Notes: a model not told the origin generated them from the sequence alone. Counted from the first letter of the stretch, positions 44,473-53,535 are shown. The stretch is 64,000 nucleotides of DNA from Ligilactobacillus agilis DSM 20509 (GCF_001436215.1 NZ_AYYP01000060.1:1014-65013), one strand, 5' to 3'. Numbers and translations are program-made.

Positions 44473-45668
44473 TGCCAAACTTACAACCATATGCTAATCC
44501 AGTTTATTTTGTTTACTTACTCTTGGGGCTTGCTCCCATTGTAGTCGGTCTGCTGTTGGGCAAAAGGTGGCGCCTATATGAAACGGCAATTTCGCTAATA
44601 TTCTTATTTTTAATCTTTGATGCCGATAAATGGCAGCAGGGAGTGGCACTGATAATTTATGTACTCTTTGAAGTCGGATTAATTTTTGCCTACCTAAAGT
44701 ACCGCCGCAAACACAATCAGACGTGGGTCTTTGTTTTGACTGTTTGCTTGGCAATTCTCCCCTTGGTAATTGTTAAAGTAACGCCTGCGATAATGGCGGG
44801 GAGAAATTCGCTTTTGGGCTTTTTAGGAATCAGTTACCTAACCTTTAAGGTAGTTGGAATGATTATGGAAACTAGGGATGGAATAATTAAGGAATTAAAG
44901 TTATTAGAAGTGTTACACTTTATTTTGTTCTTCCCAACTATTTCTTCCGGTCCAATCGATCGTTACCGGCGCTTCATCAAAGATTATCGCCAAATTCCAA
45001 GCCAAAGTAAGTACCTGCAGTTGCTTGAAAAGGCAGTGTGGTATTTGTTTTTAGGCTTTCTCTATAAGTTTTTACTAGCCTACTATTTTGGGAGTGTGTT
45101 GGAACCTCGAGTAGCACACTTGGCTTTAATTCACGGGGGCTTTTCTAAATACCTAATCGCTTATACCTACGTATACTCAATGGATTTATTCTTTGATTTT
45201 GCGGGTTACAGCTTCTTTGCGGTTGCGACTAGCTACCTAATGGGGATTGAAACTCCGATGAACTTTAACCGGCCGTTTATTTCCAAAAATATCAAAGAAT
45301 TTTGGAATAGGTGGCACATGACCTTGTCATTTTGGTTTAGGGATTATATCTACATGCGCTTAGTCTTTTTCTTGATGAAAAAGAAGTTAGTTAAAAGCAA
45401 GATTGCGTTGACCAATTTAGGTTACCTAACCCTATTTTTAATAATGGGTTTTTGGCATGGGTTAACTTGGTATTATATCGTTTACGGGTTATTTCATGCT
45501 AGCGCCATTATCATCTGTGATATGTGGTTACGGTTTAAAAAGAAGCACCAAGCACATATTCCAAGTAATTGGCTAACTAAGTATATCGGAATATTTGTAA
45601 CCTTTAACGTTGTTTGTTTTAGTTTTTTGATTTTCTCAGGTTTTCTAGATAAACTATTTTTTAAATAA
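44472..45668 (+). CDS. dltB: D-alanyl transfer protein DltB (MBOAT)
   Basis: A 398-residue polytopic membrane O-acyltransferase with about eleven helices. FWNRWHMTLSFWFRDYIY near residue 278 and the invariant His in FWHGLTWYYI near residue 327 are the MBOAT features. It moves D-Ala from DltC across the membrane toward lipoteichoic acid. It overlaps dltA by one base. Confidence 0.97.
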   Translation: MPNLQPYANPVYFVYLLLGLAPIVVGLLLGKRWRLYETAISLIFLFLIFDADKWQQGVALIIYVLFEVGLIFAYLKYRRKHNQTWVFVLTVCLAILPLVIVKVTPAIMAGRNSLLGFLGISYLTFKVVGMIMETRDGIIKELKLLEVLHFILFFPTISSGPIDRYRRFIKDYRQIPSQSKYLQLLEKAVWYLFLGFLYKFLLAYYFGSVLEPRVAHLALIHGGFSKYLIAYTYVYSMDLFFDFAGYSFFAVATSYLMGIETPMNFNRPFISKNIKEFWNRWHMTLSFWFRDYIYMRLVFFLMKKKLVKSKIALTNLGYLTLFLIMGFWHGLTWYYIVYGLFHASAIIICDMWLRFKKKHQAHIPSNWLTKYIGIFVTFNVVCFSFLIFSGFLDKLFFK

Positions 45669-45698
45669 TTAATTTTTGAACAAAGGAAGTAATTTAAG

Positions 45699-45929
45699 AT
45701 GAAAGATACAGTTTTAGATATTTTGGTAGATTTAACAGGTAGCGAAGAAGTAAAACAAGATTTAGACATTAATTTGTTTGACAACGGCTTGTTGGATTCA
45801 ATGGGGACAGTTCAAATGTTACTCGAATTGGATAATCAATGTGGTATTCAAGTGCCAGTTTCTGAATTTGAACGTAGTGAATGGGACACTCCTAACAAAA
45901 TTATTGCGAAAGTAGAAGCTATGAAATAA
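45699..45929 (+). CDS. dltC: D-alanyl carrier protein DltC
   Basis: A 76-residue acyl-carrier-like protein. LLDSMGTVQ near residue 33 carries the Ser that receives 4'-phosphopantetheine. It carries activated D-Ala between DltA and DltB. AAAGGAAGT precedes the ATG, and its stop overlaps the dltD start. Confidence 0.97.
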   Translation: MKDTVLDILVDLTGSEEVKQDLDINLFDNGLLDSMGTVQMLLELDNQCGIQVPVSEFERSEWDTPNKIIAKVEAMK

Positions 45930-47179
45930 TGAGTTTGAAAAAGAGACTATGGCTAATCTTAGGACCAGCAGTAATTGCTATCGTAGCGTTATTGCTTTTC
46001 TTGGTAACTCCCTATAAGTTAAAAGTGAATCAAGAAGTCTTGCCTGGAGCAGCAATTTCTCAAAGTGCTAATATTTTCAAGGGGAACGCAATTAAACAGG
46101 CGGCTTTGTCTGAGAATTACGTTGCCTTTATGGGCTCATCTGAATTGTCACGGATGGATCCCTTCCATCCCGCAGTTCTAGCGGCTAAATATAAGCGCCC
46201 TTACCGGCCATTCTTGTTAGGAGCGGCAGGTTCTCAGTCCCTATCTCATTTTTTTGCAATGCAAGGAATTAACTCAGAAATTAGCCATAAAAAAGTTGTC
46301 TTTATCATTTCCCCCCAATGGTTTACAAAACAGGGAATTGATAAGAATGCCTTTTCTTATTACTATTCAAACTTGCAAGCAGTTACCTGGTTGAAAACAG
46401 CTAAGCCAACTGTGATGAATAGGCACGCAGCTAAACGCTTATTGATGATGCCATCTGTTCACTCGGATGAAAGAATCGCACATGCCGTGGATACAATTGC
46501 TCAAGGGCAAGCTTTGAGTAAAGGTCAGCTGACATATGTTAAGCTAAAGTATAATGAGTTAAGTAGGGAAGACGAATTGTTCTCCAGTTTGCATATGAAT
46601 TTGCGGACCCAAAAACTAGCCAAGGCTGCTAAACAATTACCGGCTGAGTATTCTGTTGAACACTTAGATAAACTGGCGATGGAAATTGGTGAAAAGAAGA
46701 CAGGCAACAATCCTTTCCGCATCAGTGATAGATTTTGGAATAAGCGGCTCAAGGATAATTATCGGCAGCTAAAGGGTAGACAAGCTAAGTTTAACTACTT
46801 AGCCTCCCCTGAGTATAGTGATTTTGAATTAGTTTTAAATCAGTTTGCCTTAGATAAAACGGACGTATTGTTTGTCATTCCCCCTGTCAATAGACAATGG
46901 TCTCAGTATACGGGCTTATCTTTAAAGATGTTAGCCCAATTTGATAATAAAATTAAGTACCAACTTCAAAGTCAAGGTTTTAACAATATTGTTGACTTAT
47001 CTAAAGATGGGGGCGAAAAATACTTTATGCAAGATACGATTCACTTGGGGTGGCGTGGTTGGTTGAAATTAGATCAAGCTGTTAAGCCCTTCTTGACTAA
47101 AAAGCAACCTGCACCAAGTTATCGGATTAATGATTATTTCTATAGCCAAAAATGGCAAAACCTGCAAGGGGATTATTAA
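45929..47179 (+). CDS. dltD: D-alanyl-lipoteichoic acid biosynthesis protein DltD
   Basis: A 416-residue membrane-anchored protein with one N-terminal helix (residues 7-27) and an extracellular SGNH-like domain. MGSSELSR near residue 70 has the catalytic Ser, and the C-terminal DTIHLGWRGW near residue 369 has the Asp-His pair. It completes D-alanylation of teichoic acids outside the cell. It is the last dlt gene before a terminator. Confidence 0.96.
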   Translation: MSLKKRLWLILGPAVIAIVALLLFLVTPYKLKVNQEVLPGAAISQSANIFKGNAIKQAALSENYVAFMGSSELSRMDPFHPAVLAAKYKRPYRPFLLGAAGSQSLSHFFAMQGINSEISHKKVVFIISPQWFTKQGIDKNAFSYYYSNLQAVTWLKTAKPTVMNRHAAKRLLMMPSVHSDERIAHAVDTIAQGQALSKGQLTYVKLKYNELSREDELFSSLHMNLRTQKLAKAAKQLPAEYSVEHLDKLAMEIGEKKTGNNPFRISDRFWNKRLKDNYRQLKGRQAKFNYLASPEYSDFELVLNQFALDKTDVLFVIPPVNRQWSQYTGLSLKMLAQFDNKIKYQLQSQGFNNIVDLSKDGGEKYFMQDTIHLGWRGWLKLDQAVKPFLTKKQPAPSYRINDYFYSQKWQNLQGDY

Positions 47180-47186
47180 ATTAATG

Positions 47187-47219
47187 AAGCTAGCCAAGGT
47201 TTCTTGGTTGGCTTTTTTA
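47187..47219 (+). terminator. Terminator after dltD
   Basis: The stem AAGCTAGCCAA/TTGGTTGGCTT has a 5-base loop and a T tract. Confidence 0.85.
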
Positions 47220-47309
47220 GCAATTAAATTGAGAAAGGAAAGACTATGTTGTTACGAGTTAGGACATAATTTATTCAGTAGCTTGTATTTGATGTAGTAG
47301 GGTGTAGCT

Positions 47310-48587
47310 ATGGTAACAAAATTGGTAGCTTGGATGGCGCAAAAAAAGGAACAACCAACAATAAAAGCTGTCCGTCGTACGTTAGTAATGATTTTTCCAT
47401 TCGTTCTTTTGGGAAGTTTTATGCAAATTTTAGCGCAGAGTGTGTTTTCCCAAACAGGTTTTTTGAATAGTATTTTTCAGTTGAGTGATAAGGTGCCGGC
47501 GTTTGAGAAAATTTATTATTTTTTTACGAATTTAAGTTTTTTTACGCTAGGAATTAGTGCCTTGTTAGCGGCCTACCAAGTTGCTAATTATCAGGCCAAA
47601 TACCTGCATAAGGATGGAGCAATGGCAGGGTTGACCGGCCTGGTTTGCTTTTTGATTTTGGTAATAAGGCCCCTTGATGGAACTGGGCGCTTGAATTTTA
47701 ACTGGGCACTCTTGGGGACGCCGGGATTATTATTGGGCTTACTAGTAGGTTGTTTAGTTGGCAACTTATTTAACTTATTAGGTAAAAAAACTGCTAGACA
47801 AGTTGAGCGGACTGATGACGTCTTGGCTCGTGCATTTGCAGCCTTACCAGTAATTACGCTGGCCTTATTATTATGCCTATTATTTAATTTGGCGGTGGCC
47901 TTTTTTAGCGGCCAAGATGCAGTTACCAATTTTTTTGCAGGTATGGAAGCGTTTGCTGATAATCAAGACCGGGTGGGGACGGTAGTTGGGTTAGGAATCA
48001 TTAGTAACCTTTTAAACTGGTTAGGTTTAAGTGGGCCCTATAATACCATCGGGACTGTTTATGGTGATCAGAAGTATTTGGATAATTTAAACTATGCTTT
48101 AAGTCATGGTTCAGCAGTCAATGTTCCCTATAAATACACGGTGACAACCTTATATCAGTCCTTTGGAATGTTTGGAGGAGTTGGGGCCACCTTAGCACTC
48201 CTAATTGCAATTAGTCTTGTTAGCAATAGTCACCGGGCTTTGCGGGTAAGTCGCTGGTCATTTTTGCCAGTCTTCTTTAACGTTAATAGCCCGTTAATGA
48301 TTGGCCTGCCCCTGCTATTTAATCCCCTGTACCTGCTTCCTTTTGTGCTAGCTCCTTGTTTTAACATGCTGATTGCTAGTTTAGCCATCAAATGGCAGCT
48401 GATTACAGTTTTAACCTACCCTGTTCCTGTGGGGACTCCTGGGGTGCTGGTGGCTTATATTGGGACTAATGCCAGCATCAGTAGTCTAGTTTTAGGAATA
48501 GTACTTTTGGGGATAGATGTGTTACTTTACATCCCGTTTGTAAAAGTAGCAGATGCCGTTAGTTGTAAATTGACTGGGGGGATTTAA
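47310..48587 (+). CDS. EIIC-like membrane protein with altered substrate motifs
   Basis: A 425-residue polytopic protein related to the lactose/cellobiose PTS EIIC family. The start KEQPTIKAVRRTLVMIFPFVLLGS and GGVGATLALL near residue 289 match that fold. Two family motifs are changed: FNxNEP reads FNVNSP near residue 329 and PHIVT reads PYKYT near residue 270. In the structurally known EIIC, the Glu and His of these motifs contact the sugar. No EIIA or EIIB gene is near. AGGGTG precedes the ATG. It lies after dltD and is followed within two bases by a DUF915 hydrolase, so an envelope role is possible. Confidence 0.8.
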   Translation: MVTKLVAWMAQKKEQPTIKAVRRTLVMIFPFVLLGSFMQILAQSVFSQTGFLNSIFQLSDKVPAFEKIYYFFTNLSFFTLGISALLAAYQVANYQAKYLHKDGAMAGLTGLVCFLILVIRPLDGTGRLNFNWALLGTPGLLLGLLVGCLVGNLFNLLGKKTARQVERTDDVLARAFAALPVITLALLLCLLFNLAVAFFSGQDAVTNFFAGMEAFADNQDRVGTVVGLGIISNLLNWLGLSGPYNTIGTVYGDQKYLDNLNYALSHGSAVNVPYKYTVTTLYQSFGMFGGVGATLALLIAISLVSNSHRALRVSRWSFLPVFFNVNSPLMIGLPLLFNPLYLLPFVLAPCFNMLIASLAIKWQLITVLTYPVPVGTPGVLVAYIGTNASISSLVLGIVLLGIDVLLYIPFVKVADAVSCKLTGGI

Positions 48588-48588
48588 C

Positions 48589-49467
48589 GTGCGGAGACGT
48601 AAGAATATTGCCAGTTTACTATTTTCACTTTTATTAATTCTAGCCTTAGCCTGGCCTGCCTATTTTTGGACTAAGGATAATGTCGCTAATTTGACCAAGT
48701 GGCATAATTCAAAATTGTCGCCGATTATCATGATTCCAGGCAGTTCGGCTACTGAAAATCGCTTTGATAGTTTAGTTTCACTGATAAATAAGCAAAGTTT
48801 TAAGAAGCACAGTCTACTTAAGGTCAAGGTTTGGAATAGCGGTAAAATTACCTATCAAGGTAAGATTAACCCTAAAGATAACGAGCCGTTCATTGTGGTC
48901 GGCTTTGAAAATAACCATGATGGCTATGACAACATTTTAAAACAAGCTAAGATGTTTAATAAGGCGTTTACGGCTTTGACTAACAGGTATGATTTCAATA
49001 ATTTTAAGGGAATCGGTCATTCTAATGGTGGCTTAGTTTACACGGCCTTTTTAGAAAAGTATTTTAATGAAGATGATGCTCAAATAAAAAAGTTGATGAC
49101 GATTGGGTCACCGTTTAACTTCGCTGAAAAATCAACGGCCAACAAAACACAAATGTTAGCTAGTTTTATCAAAAATAAAGTGAATCTACCTAGTAATTTA
49201 ATTGTTTATTCAGTCGCCGGAACTCAGAATTATGAATCTGATGGCTTGGTTCCACTAGATAGTGTGGAGGCTGGTAAATATGTTTACCAAAACCAAGTCA
49301 AGTCTTTTACGGAGATAACTGTAACTGGAGTGGATGCGCAACATTCTAGTTTGCCACAAAATAAGCAGATTGTTAGCTTGATTACAGAGTATATCTTGGA
49401 TAAACACACTTTAGATGGAAAAGGAAAACTTAACCCTGGCCCTAATCAAAGCGACAACCGTAATTAG
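48589..49467 (+). CDS. DUF915 family alpha/beta hydrolase, membrane-anchored or secreted
   Basis: A 292-residue protein with an N-terminal basic stretch and hydrophobic helix (residues 9-28) that acts as signal or anchor. The hydrolase domain has GHSNGG near residue 143 (nucleophile Ser) and a late His in AQHSSLP near residue 261. It is the DUF915 type, common in lactobacilli and without a settled substrate. A GTG start follows a run of six G and lies one base after the EIIC-like gene, so they are surely cotranscribed. Confidence 0.88.
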   Translation: MRRRKNIASLLFSLLLILALAWPAYFWTKDNVANLTKWHNSKLSPIIMIPGSSATENRFDSLVSLINKQSFKKHSLLKVKVWNSGKITYQGKINPKDNEPFIVVGFENNHDGYDNILKQAKMFNKAFTALTNRYDFNNFKGIGHSNGGLVYTAFLEKYFNEDDAQIKKLMTIGSPFNFAEKSTANKTQMLASFIKNKVNLPSNLIVYSVAGTQNYESDGLVPLDSVEAGKYVYQNQVKSFTEITVTGVDAQHSSLPQNKQIVSLITEYILDKHTLDGKGKLNPGPNQSDNRN

Positions 49468-49757
49468 CGAATGATTAGTTGGTTATTTTGGAGATGGTAA
49501 CCGTAAAAATGCAGCTTGGGCTTAGTCGCGGTTCTTAAAAGTATAGGTAGAGATTGGGAGATTTGGACTAAGTCATTATGAACCGACAGTAGTGTTAAGG
49601 CAGGAAGCTGGAGGGTGGCATCTGCTATAAGTAAGACGCTATCAGAGTTAACAATAATTTCTGCCAACGGAATCAGTTGCTTGGTCGGAGCTTGCCAAAA
49701 CAATTCCCGTGAGTAATCGATGCCTTTAGTGGCAGTTAAAAAATCTTTGACTAACAA
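49464..49757 (-). CDS. Unrecognised 97-residue protein
   Basis: I do not recognise this protein. It starts MLVKDFLTATKG, has mixed hydrophobic and polar composition without an obvious membrane helix, and ends NNQLIIR. The TTG at 49757 is 9 bases after AAAGGAG, while the TTG at 49763 is too close. A TATAAT lies upstream on the minus strand. It is divergent from the OatA-like gene and its stop overlaps the 3' end of the DUF915 gene by 4 bases. The ribosome binding site and promoter make a real gene more likely than not. Confidence 0.6.
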   Translation of the reverse strand: MLVKDFLTATKGIDYSRELFWQAPTKQLIPLAEIIVNSDSVLLIADATLQLPALTLLSVHNDLVQISQSLPILLRTATKPKLHFYGYHLQNNQLIIR

Positions 49758-49804
49758 ATGCAACAGCTCCTTTCCTTTGGAAATAATTATAGAATAAAAG
49801 TGGC

Positions 49805-49853
49805 CCTAACTCTAGTTAGGCTATTGAACCAAGTTGAAGTTTATGAGTATAAT
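49805..49853. promoter_or_regulatory. Palindrome and promoter ahead of the OatA-like gene
   Basis: CCTAACT-CT-AGTTAGG (49805-49820) is a perfect palindrome. TTGAAC (49824-49829), an 18-base spacer and TATAAT (49848-49853) follow it on the plus strand. The palindrome is also just upstream of the likely minus-strand promoter of the divergent 97-residue gene, so one regulator could control both. Confidence 0.55.
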
Positions 49854-49910
49854 GAATGGGAGTCATTCCTGATAAGAGGGGGGAAGGTGTTTTACACAAA
49901 CACGTAAAGT

Positions 49911-51779
49911 ATGAATAGAAGGTTAAAGCACAGCCGTTACATCACAGGTTTCGATGGAATTAGAACTTTAGCGGTAATCGGAGTCATTTGTTATCATATC
50001 TTGCCAGCTACGATGCCAGGTGGCTTCTTAGGGGTGCCTATCTTTTTTGTAGTGTCAGGTTACCTAATAACTGACCTACTTTTACAAGAGTGGGATGAAT
50101 ACGGCAAAATTGATGTTAAGGCGTTTTATCTCCGCAGAATAAGGCGCTTATATCCTGCTTTAGTAACGATGGTGCTAACGACTGCGGCTTACATCACGGT
50201 TTTTCAACGAAATTTATTGACTAACCTTAAGGGGATAGTGATTAGTAACTTTCTTTATGTTTATAATTGGTTTCAAATTGCTCACCACGAGTCATACTTT
50301 GACAAGTTTGGGGGCGAATCACCATTTACGCACCTGTGGTCCTTATCGATTGAAGGTCAGTTTTACTTTTTGTGGCCGCTATTAATTATTCTAGCCTTAA
50401 CCTTTATTAAAAAGAGGGTTAAGATTTTTGATATCCTATTTGTTTTAGCTGGGGTATCTGCCTTGGCTATGGCGTTTATCTACCATGATGGAATTGACCC
50501 ATCACGGCTTTACTACGGAACCGATACCCGGACTTTTTCTATTTTATTAGGGGCTAGTTTAGCCTTTATCTGGCCAAGCACCGCCTTAAAACGGCAGCTT
50601 GATCGCCGCTTAAGTTTGATGGTTGACGTGGTAGGCTTGATTAGTTTAGCAATTATTTTAACTTGTTTTTTCAAGATGGATTCACAAAGCGCTACGATTT
50701 ATAGGGGCGGAATGTTTTTATTTTCTTTAGTTGCGATGATTTTTATTGCAACCGTAGCTCATCCAGGGGCGGATATGAACCGCTTGTTTACTAATAAGGT
50801 CTTTACTTGGTTGGGAAAACGTTCTTACGGAATTTACCTCTACCAATATCCGGTAATGATTTTTTACGAAAGTAAGATTGCAGTCGGTAACCATCCCCTT
50901 ATCCATGCGCTGATTGAAATTTTGTTGATTGTAGTGATTAGTGCTTTATCTTATCGCTATATAGAAAGGCCGCTACAGCGTTATAATTACCGGCGCTTGG
51001 GGGTTGATTTAAAAGGTTTGCTTCGCAAACAGTCTCAAGAAAAATGGCTGTTGGTAGTGCCAGTTATCGTAATCGTGACGGCAGTGGTGGGAATGTTTTT
51101 ACCGGCTAGAGATCCTGGCTCTGAGCAGAGTAAACAACTCCAAGAAACCATTGCTAAAAACACTAAGCAGGCAGCCCAAAAAAATAAGCAGATAGGAACT
51201 ACTAAAAAAGCTACTAAAGACTCTAAAAATATTAATGAGGCTGCTACTTCTCAGTCTCCTAAGGACTTCCAGCTGACCACGGGCTTAACCAAGCAACAGT
51301 TGGCTAAAGCGCAAACGTTACAAATTACTGCGGTTGGTGATTCTGTTTTGGCCGATACTTCGGCTAAGCTAACGGAAATCTTCCCCCAAATGTATGTGGA
51401 TGGTAAGGTGGGGCGGCAAGTCTACGATACAATTCCTGTTTTGAAATCATTAGCCGCTAATGGTAAGTTAGCCAACGTAGTCCTATTAGTGGAAGGGACA
51501 AATGGTTCTTTTAACGATAACCAGTTAGCAGAGATTATGGCTATTTTAGGTGACCGGCAGGTTTACTGGGTTAACGTCTACGTTCCAACTAAGAGTTGGC
51601 AAAATACGGTAAACAATGCTTTGACTAAGGCTACTAAAAAATACCATAACTTAACAATCATAGATTGGTATAATTACAGTCGTAATCACTCTGAATGGTT
51701 CTATAATGATCAGGTTCACCCTAATGTTAAGGGGCAGCCATATTACGCTAACTATGTGGCGCGAAAGATTTTAAAGTAA
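49911..51779 (+). CDS. oatA: OatA-like peptidoglycan O-acetyltransferase
   Basis: A 622-residue two-domain protein. Acyltransferase-3 membrane domain with about eleven helices (residues 1-395), including GFDGIRTLAVIGVICYH and THLWSLSIEGQFYFLWP. A Lys/Thr-rich linker (about 400-445) leads to an extracellular SGNH domain with GDSVLADTS near residue 475 and DQVHPN near residue 601. Homologues O-acetylate MurNAc and give lysozyme resistance. The exact glycan target (peptidoglycan or other) is inferred from family. Confidence 0.9.
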   Translation: MNRRLKHSRYITGFDGIRTLAVIGVICYHILPATMPGGFLGVPIFFVVSGYLITDLLLQEWDEYGKIDVKAFYLRRIRRLYPALVTMVLTTAAYITVFQRNLLTNLKGIVISNFLYVYNWFQIAHHESYFDKFGGESPFTHLWSLSIEGQFYFLWPLLIILALTFIKKRVKIFDILFVLAGVSALAMAFIYHDGIDPSRLYYGTDTRTFSILLGASLAFIWPSTALKRQLDRRLSLMVDVVGLISLAIILTCFFKMDSQSATIYRGGMFLFSLVAMIFIATVAHPGADMNRLFTNKVFTWLGKRSYGIYLYQYPVMIFYESKIAVGNHPLIHALIEILLIVVISALSYRYIERPLQRYNYRRLGVDLKGLLRKQSQEKWLLVVPVIVIVTAVVGMFLPARDPGSEQSKQLQETIAKNTKQAAQKNKQIGTTKKATKDSKNINEAATSQSPKDFQLTTGLTKQQLAKAQTLQITAVGDSVLADTSAKLTEIFPQMYVDGKVGRQVYDTIPVLKSLAANGKLANVVLLVEGTNGSFNDNQLAEIMAILGDRQVYWVNVYVPTKSWQNTVNNALTKATKKYHNLTIIDWYNYSRNHSEWFYNDQVHPNVKGQPYYANYVARKILK

Positions 51780-51782
51780 TAA

Positions 51783-51839
51783 ATTAATAACGACCGCTTG
51801 AAAGCATATCGCTAGATGTGTTTTCAGGCGGTCGTTATT
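51783..51839. terminator. Bidirectional terminator between the OatA-like and lipid kinase genes
   Basis: The stem AATAACGACCGC/GCGGTCGTTATT with a second inner pairing region lies between convergent genes. Confidence 0.92.
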
Positions 51840-51843
51840 TACA

Positions 51844-52779
51844 TTAGTATAAGAAAGCTTGCTGGTTGATGGAAAAGCTAATTTCAAATGGCTTAGTCCC
51901 CATCTCTTCCCCATCGGCTTGACCGTGCTCGGCTGAAGAGACGGCTAACTTAAGCTTGGGAGCCTGGAGGTGGTGGACTCGGCGTGAAAAGATGTGAAAA
52001 TGGCCGGGTAAAATCATTAATAAAAATAATCTTAAAAAAGGCCAAGTTCGCTTTTTTTCGATAACAACCAAGTCTAATTTACCGTCATTTATTTTGGCCG
52101 TGGGCATTAAATTAACCCCGCCACCAAAATAAGGATGGTTAGTGGTGGTACATAAAAAGGCTTGTTCAAAAACTTGGTGACCTTTAGGGCTGGTTACCTC
52201 TAATTTGAAGGTGGGCTGCTTTTTTAAGGCCTTAAAAAAGAGGGCGGCATAGGAAAGAAAGCCGAGGTGGTATTTGTTTAACCATTTCTTAAGGGGAGAA
52301 TGGTTGGTCAAGTATACAATTTGGGCGTCAAAGCCAATGCCAATGTTATTGGTAAAAAAGGCTGATTCATTGCGGAATTTTTCTGTGTAATGGCCGATAT
52401 CGACCAGGCGCGGAGCTTTAGCCGCCAAGATTCTATCCAAAGCTTTAACTGGGTCGGCTGGAATGGAAAGTCCCCTAGCAAAGTCGTTACCAGAGCCACA
52501 GGGAATATAGGCTAAGGTTGCACTAACCTTGGTTTCTTTATGTAATCCGTTGACAGCTTCATGTAAAGTTCCGTCTCCACCTAAAAGAACAATTACAGCT
52601 TGGGGATGGTTAAGGGCGTATTGGCGACAAAGTTTTTCGGTGTGGCCGGGATAACGACTTTCATCAAAGCTGTAAGAAATATTACGTGTCTGTAAAATCT
52701 GTCTAAGTTTTGGCCAAACTATTTTAGCATGTTCACTTCCCGCAACAGGGTTAATGATAAAGTGATAGTGCGGCGACAT
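51844..52779 (-). CDS. Diacylglycerol/lipid kinase (YegS/DagK family)
   Basis: A 311-residue soluble lipid kinase. LGGDGTLHEAVNGL near residue 63 is the nucleotide-binding motif, PCGSGNDFARGL near residue 92 is the second block, and DGxEMGTKP near residue 288 closes the fold. DagK-type members recycle diacylglycerol released in lipoteichoic acid synthesis, which fits the surrounding envelope genes, but sphingosine- or other lipid-kinase activity cannot be excluded. It is monocistronic. Confidence 0.93.
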   Translation of the reverse strand: MSPHYHFIINPVAGSEHAKIVWPKLRQILQTRNISYSFDESRYPGHTEKLCRQYALNHPQAVIVLLGGDGTLHEAVNGLHKETKVSATLAYIPCGSGNDFARGLSIPADPVKALDRILAAKAPRLVDIGHYTEKFRNESAFFTNNIGIGFDAQIVYLTNHSPLKKWLNKYHLGFLSYAALFFKALKKQPTFKLEVTSPKGHQVFEQAFLCTTTNHPYFGGGVNLMPTAKINDGKLDLVVIEKKRTWPFLRLFLLMILPGHFHIFSRRVHHLQAPKLKLAVSSAEHGQADGEEMGTKPFEISFSINQQAFLY

Positions 52780-52920
52780 GTCATCACTTCTTTCTAAATA
52801 CTCAAGTTAATTTCAATTAAAATACCTATTATTAAAAAATACCATAAAAATTAGGAAAAAATAAAGTCTAAAGTTTAGCTATTTTTGTTTAAATTAATTG
52901 AAGGATTGTCGAAAAAAGGA

Positions 52921-52949
52921 TTTACTTTATTAAGGATAAGAGTTAAAAT
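52921..52949 (+). promoter_or_regulatory. Promoter of the secreted coiled-coil gene
   Basis: TTTACT (52921-52926), a 17-base spacer and TAAAAT (52944-52949). It lies about 70 bases before the start codon. The rest of the 238-base gap from the lipid kinase gene shows nothing else I can name. Confidence 0.55.
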
Positions 52950-53017
52950 GATTCTTGACGATTCTAATCGCTAATGTGAAATAGATACAAATTAAGAAAA
53001 GGACATCGTACATAATT

Positions 53018-53458
53018 ATGAAAATAACAAAGACTATTATCTGTTGTTTTTTAGGATTTGGATTAATAACATTCGGTACTCTAGGCAAGAAGGCTGTAGC
53101 TGCTGACTTTTTGCAAACAACTACAACCAATAATAATAGTGAAAATGTGGCTATTTTACAAAAACGTTTACAAGCTAAAGTGAAAGAATTAACTAATAAG
53201 ACTGAAGCTTTAAAGGCGATGACAGCTAAGGCAACTAATGAAGTAGATGCTAAGTCAAAGGCTGATGCTAAGTCAAAGCTTGCTGAATTACAAGCTGAAG
53301 TAACTGATTTGAACCAAGAAGTAACAAGCTATCAAGATCAAATCAGTCAGTTGAATAAGAAAGAGCAACTTAGCTTAAAGGCCACTAGTGAACAATTGGG
53401 GTTAGTTTCACAAAAAGCAGCTATAGCGCTTGACCAAAGCAAGGTGGCTGTAAACTAA
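53018..53458 (+). CDS. Small secreted coiled-coil protein
   Basis: A 146-residue protein with a signal peptide at about residues 1-28 (TIICCFLGFGLITFGT, then AVAAD as the likely cleavage site). The mature part is Lys-, Ala- and Gln-rich with heptad-like patterning (residues 45-125), which predicts a coiled coil. An in-frame 18-base repeat (53246-53278) duplicates DAKSKA. The nearest ribosome binding site, AAAAGGAC, is about 14 bases from the ATG, an unusually long spacing. I do not recognise a family. It has its own promoter and a very strong terminator. Confidence 0.75.
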   Translation: MKITKTIICCFLGFGLITFGTLGKKAVAADFLQTTTTNNNSENVAILQKRLQAKVKELTNKTEALKAMTAKATNEVDAKSKADAKSKLAELQAEVTDLNQEVTSYQDQISQLNKKEQLSLKATSEQLGLVSQKAAIALDQSKVAVN

Positions 53459-53485
53459 TTAAAGCTTACTAGCACGATTATTGTT

Positions 53486-53535
53486 AAGTCGTAGTTATAA
53501 AGAAGGACAACTTTCTTTATAACTACGACTTTTTA
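53486..53535 (+). terminator. Very strong terminator after the secreted protein gene
   Basis: The 19-base stem AAGTCGTAGTTATAAAGAA with its complement is followed by a T tract. Confidence 0.95.
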
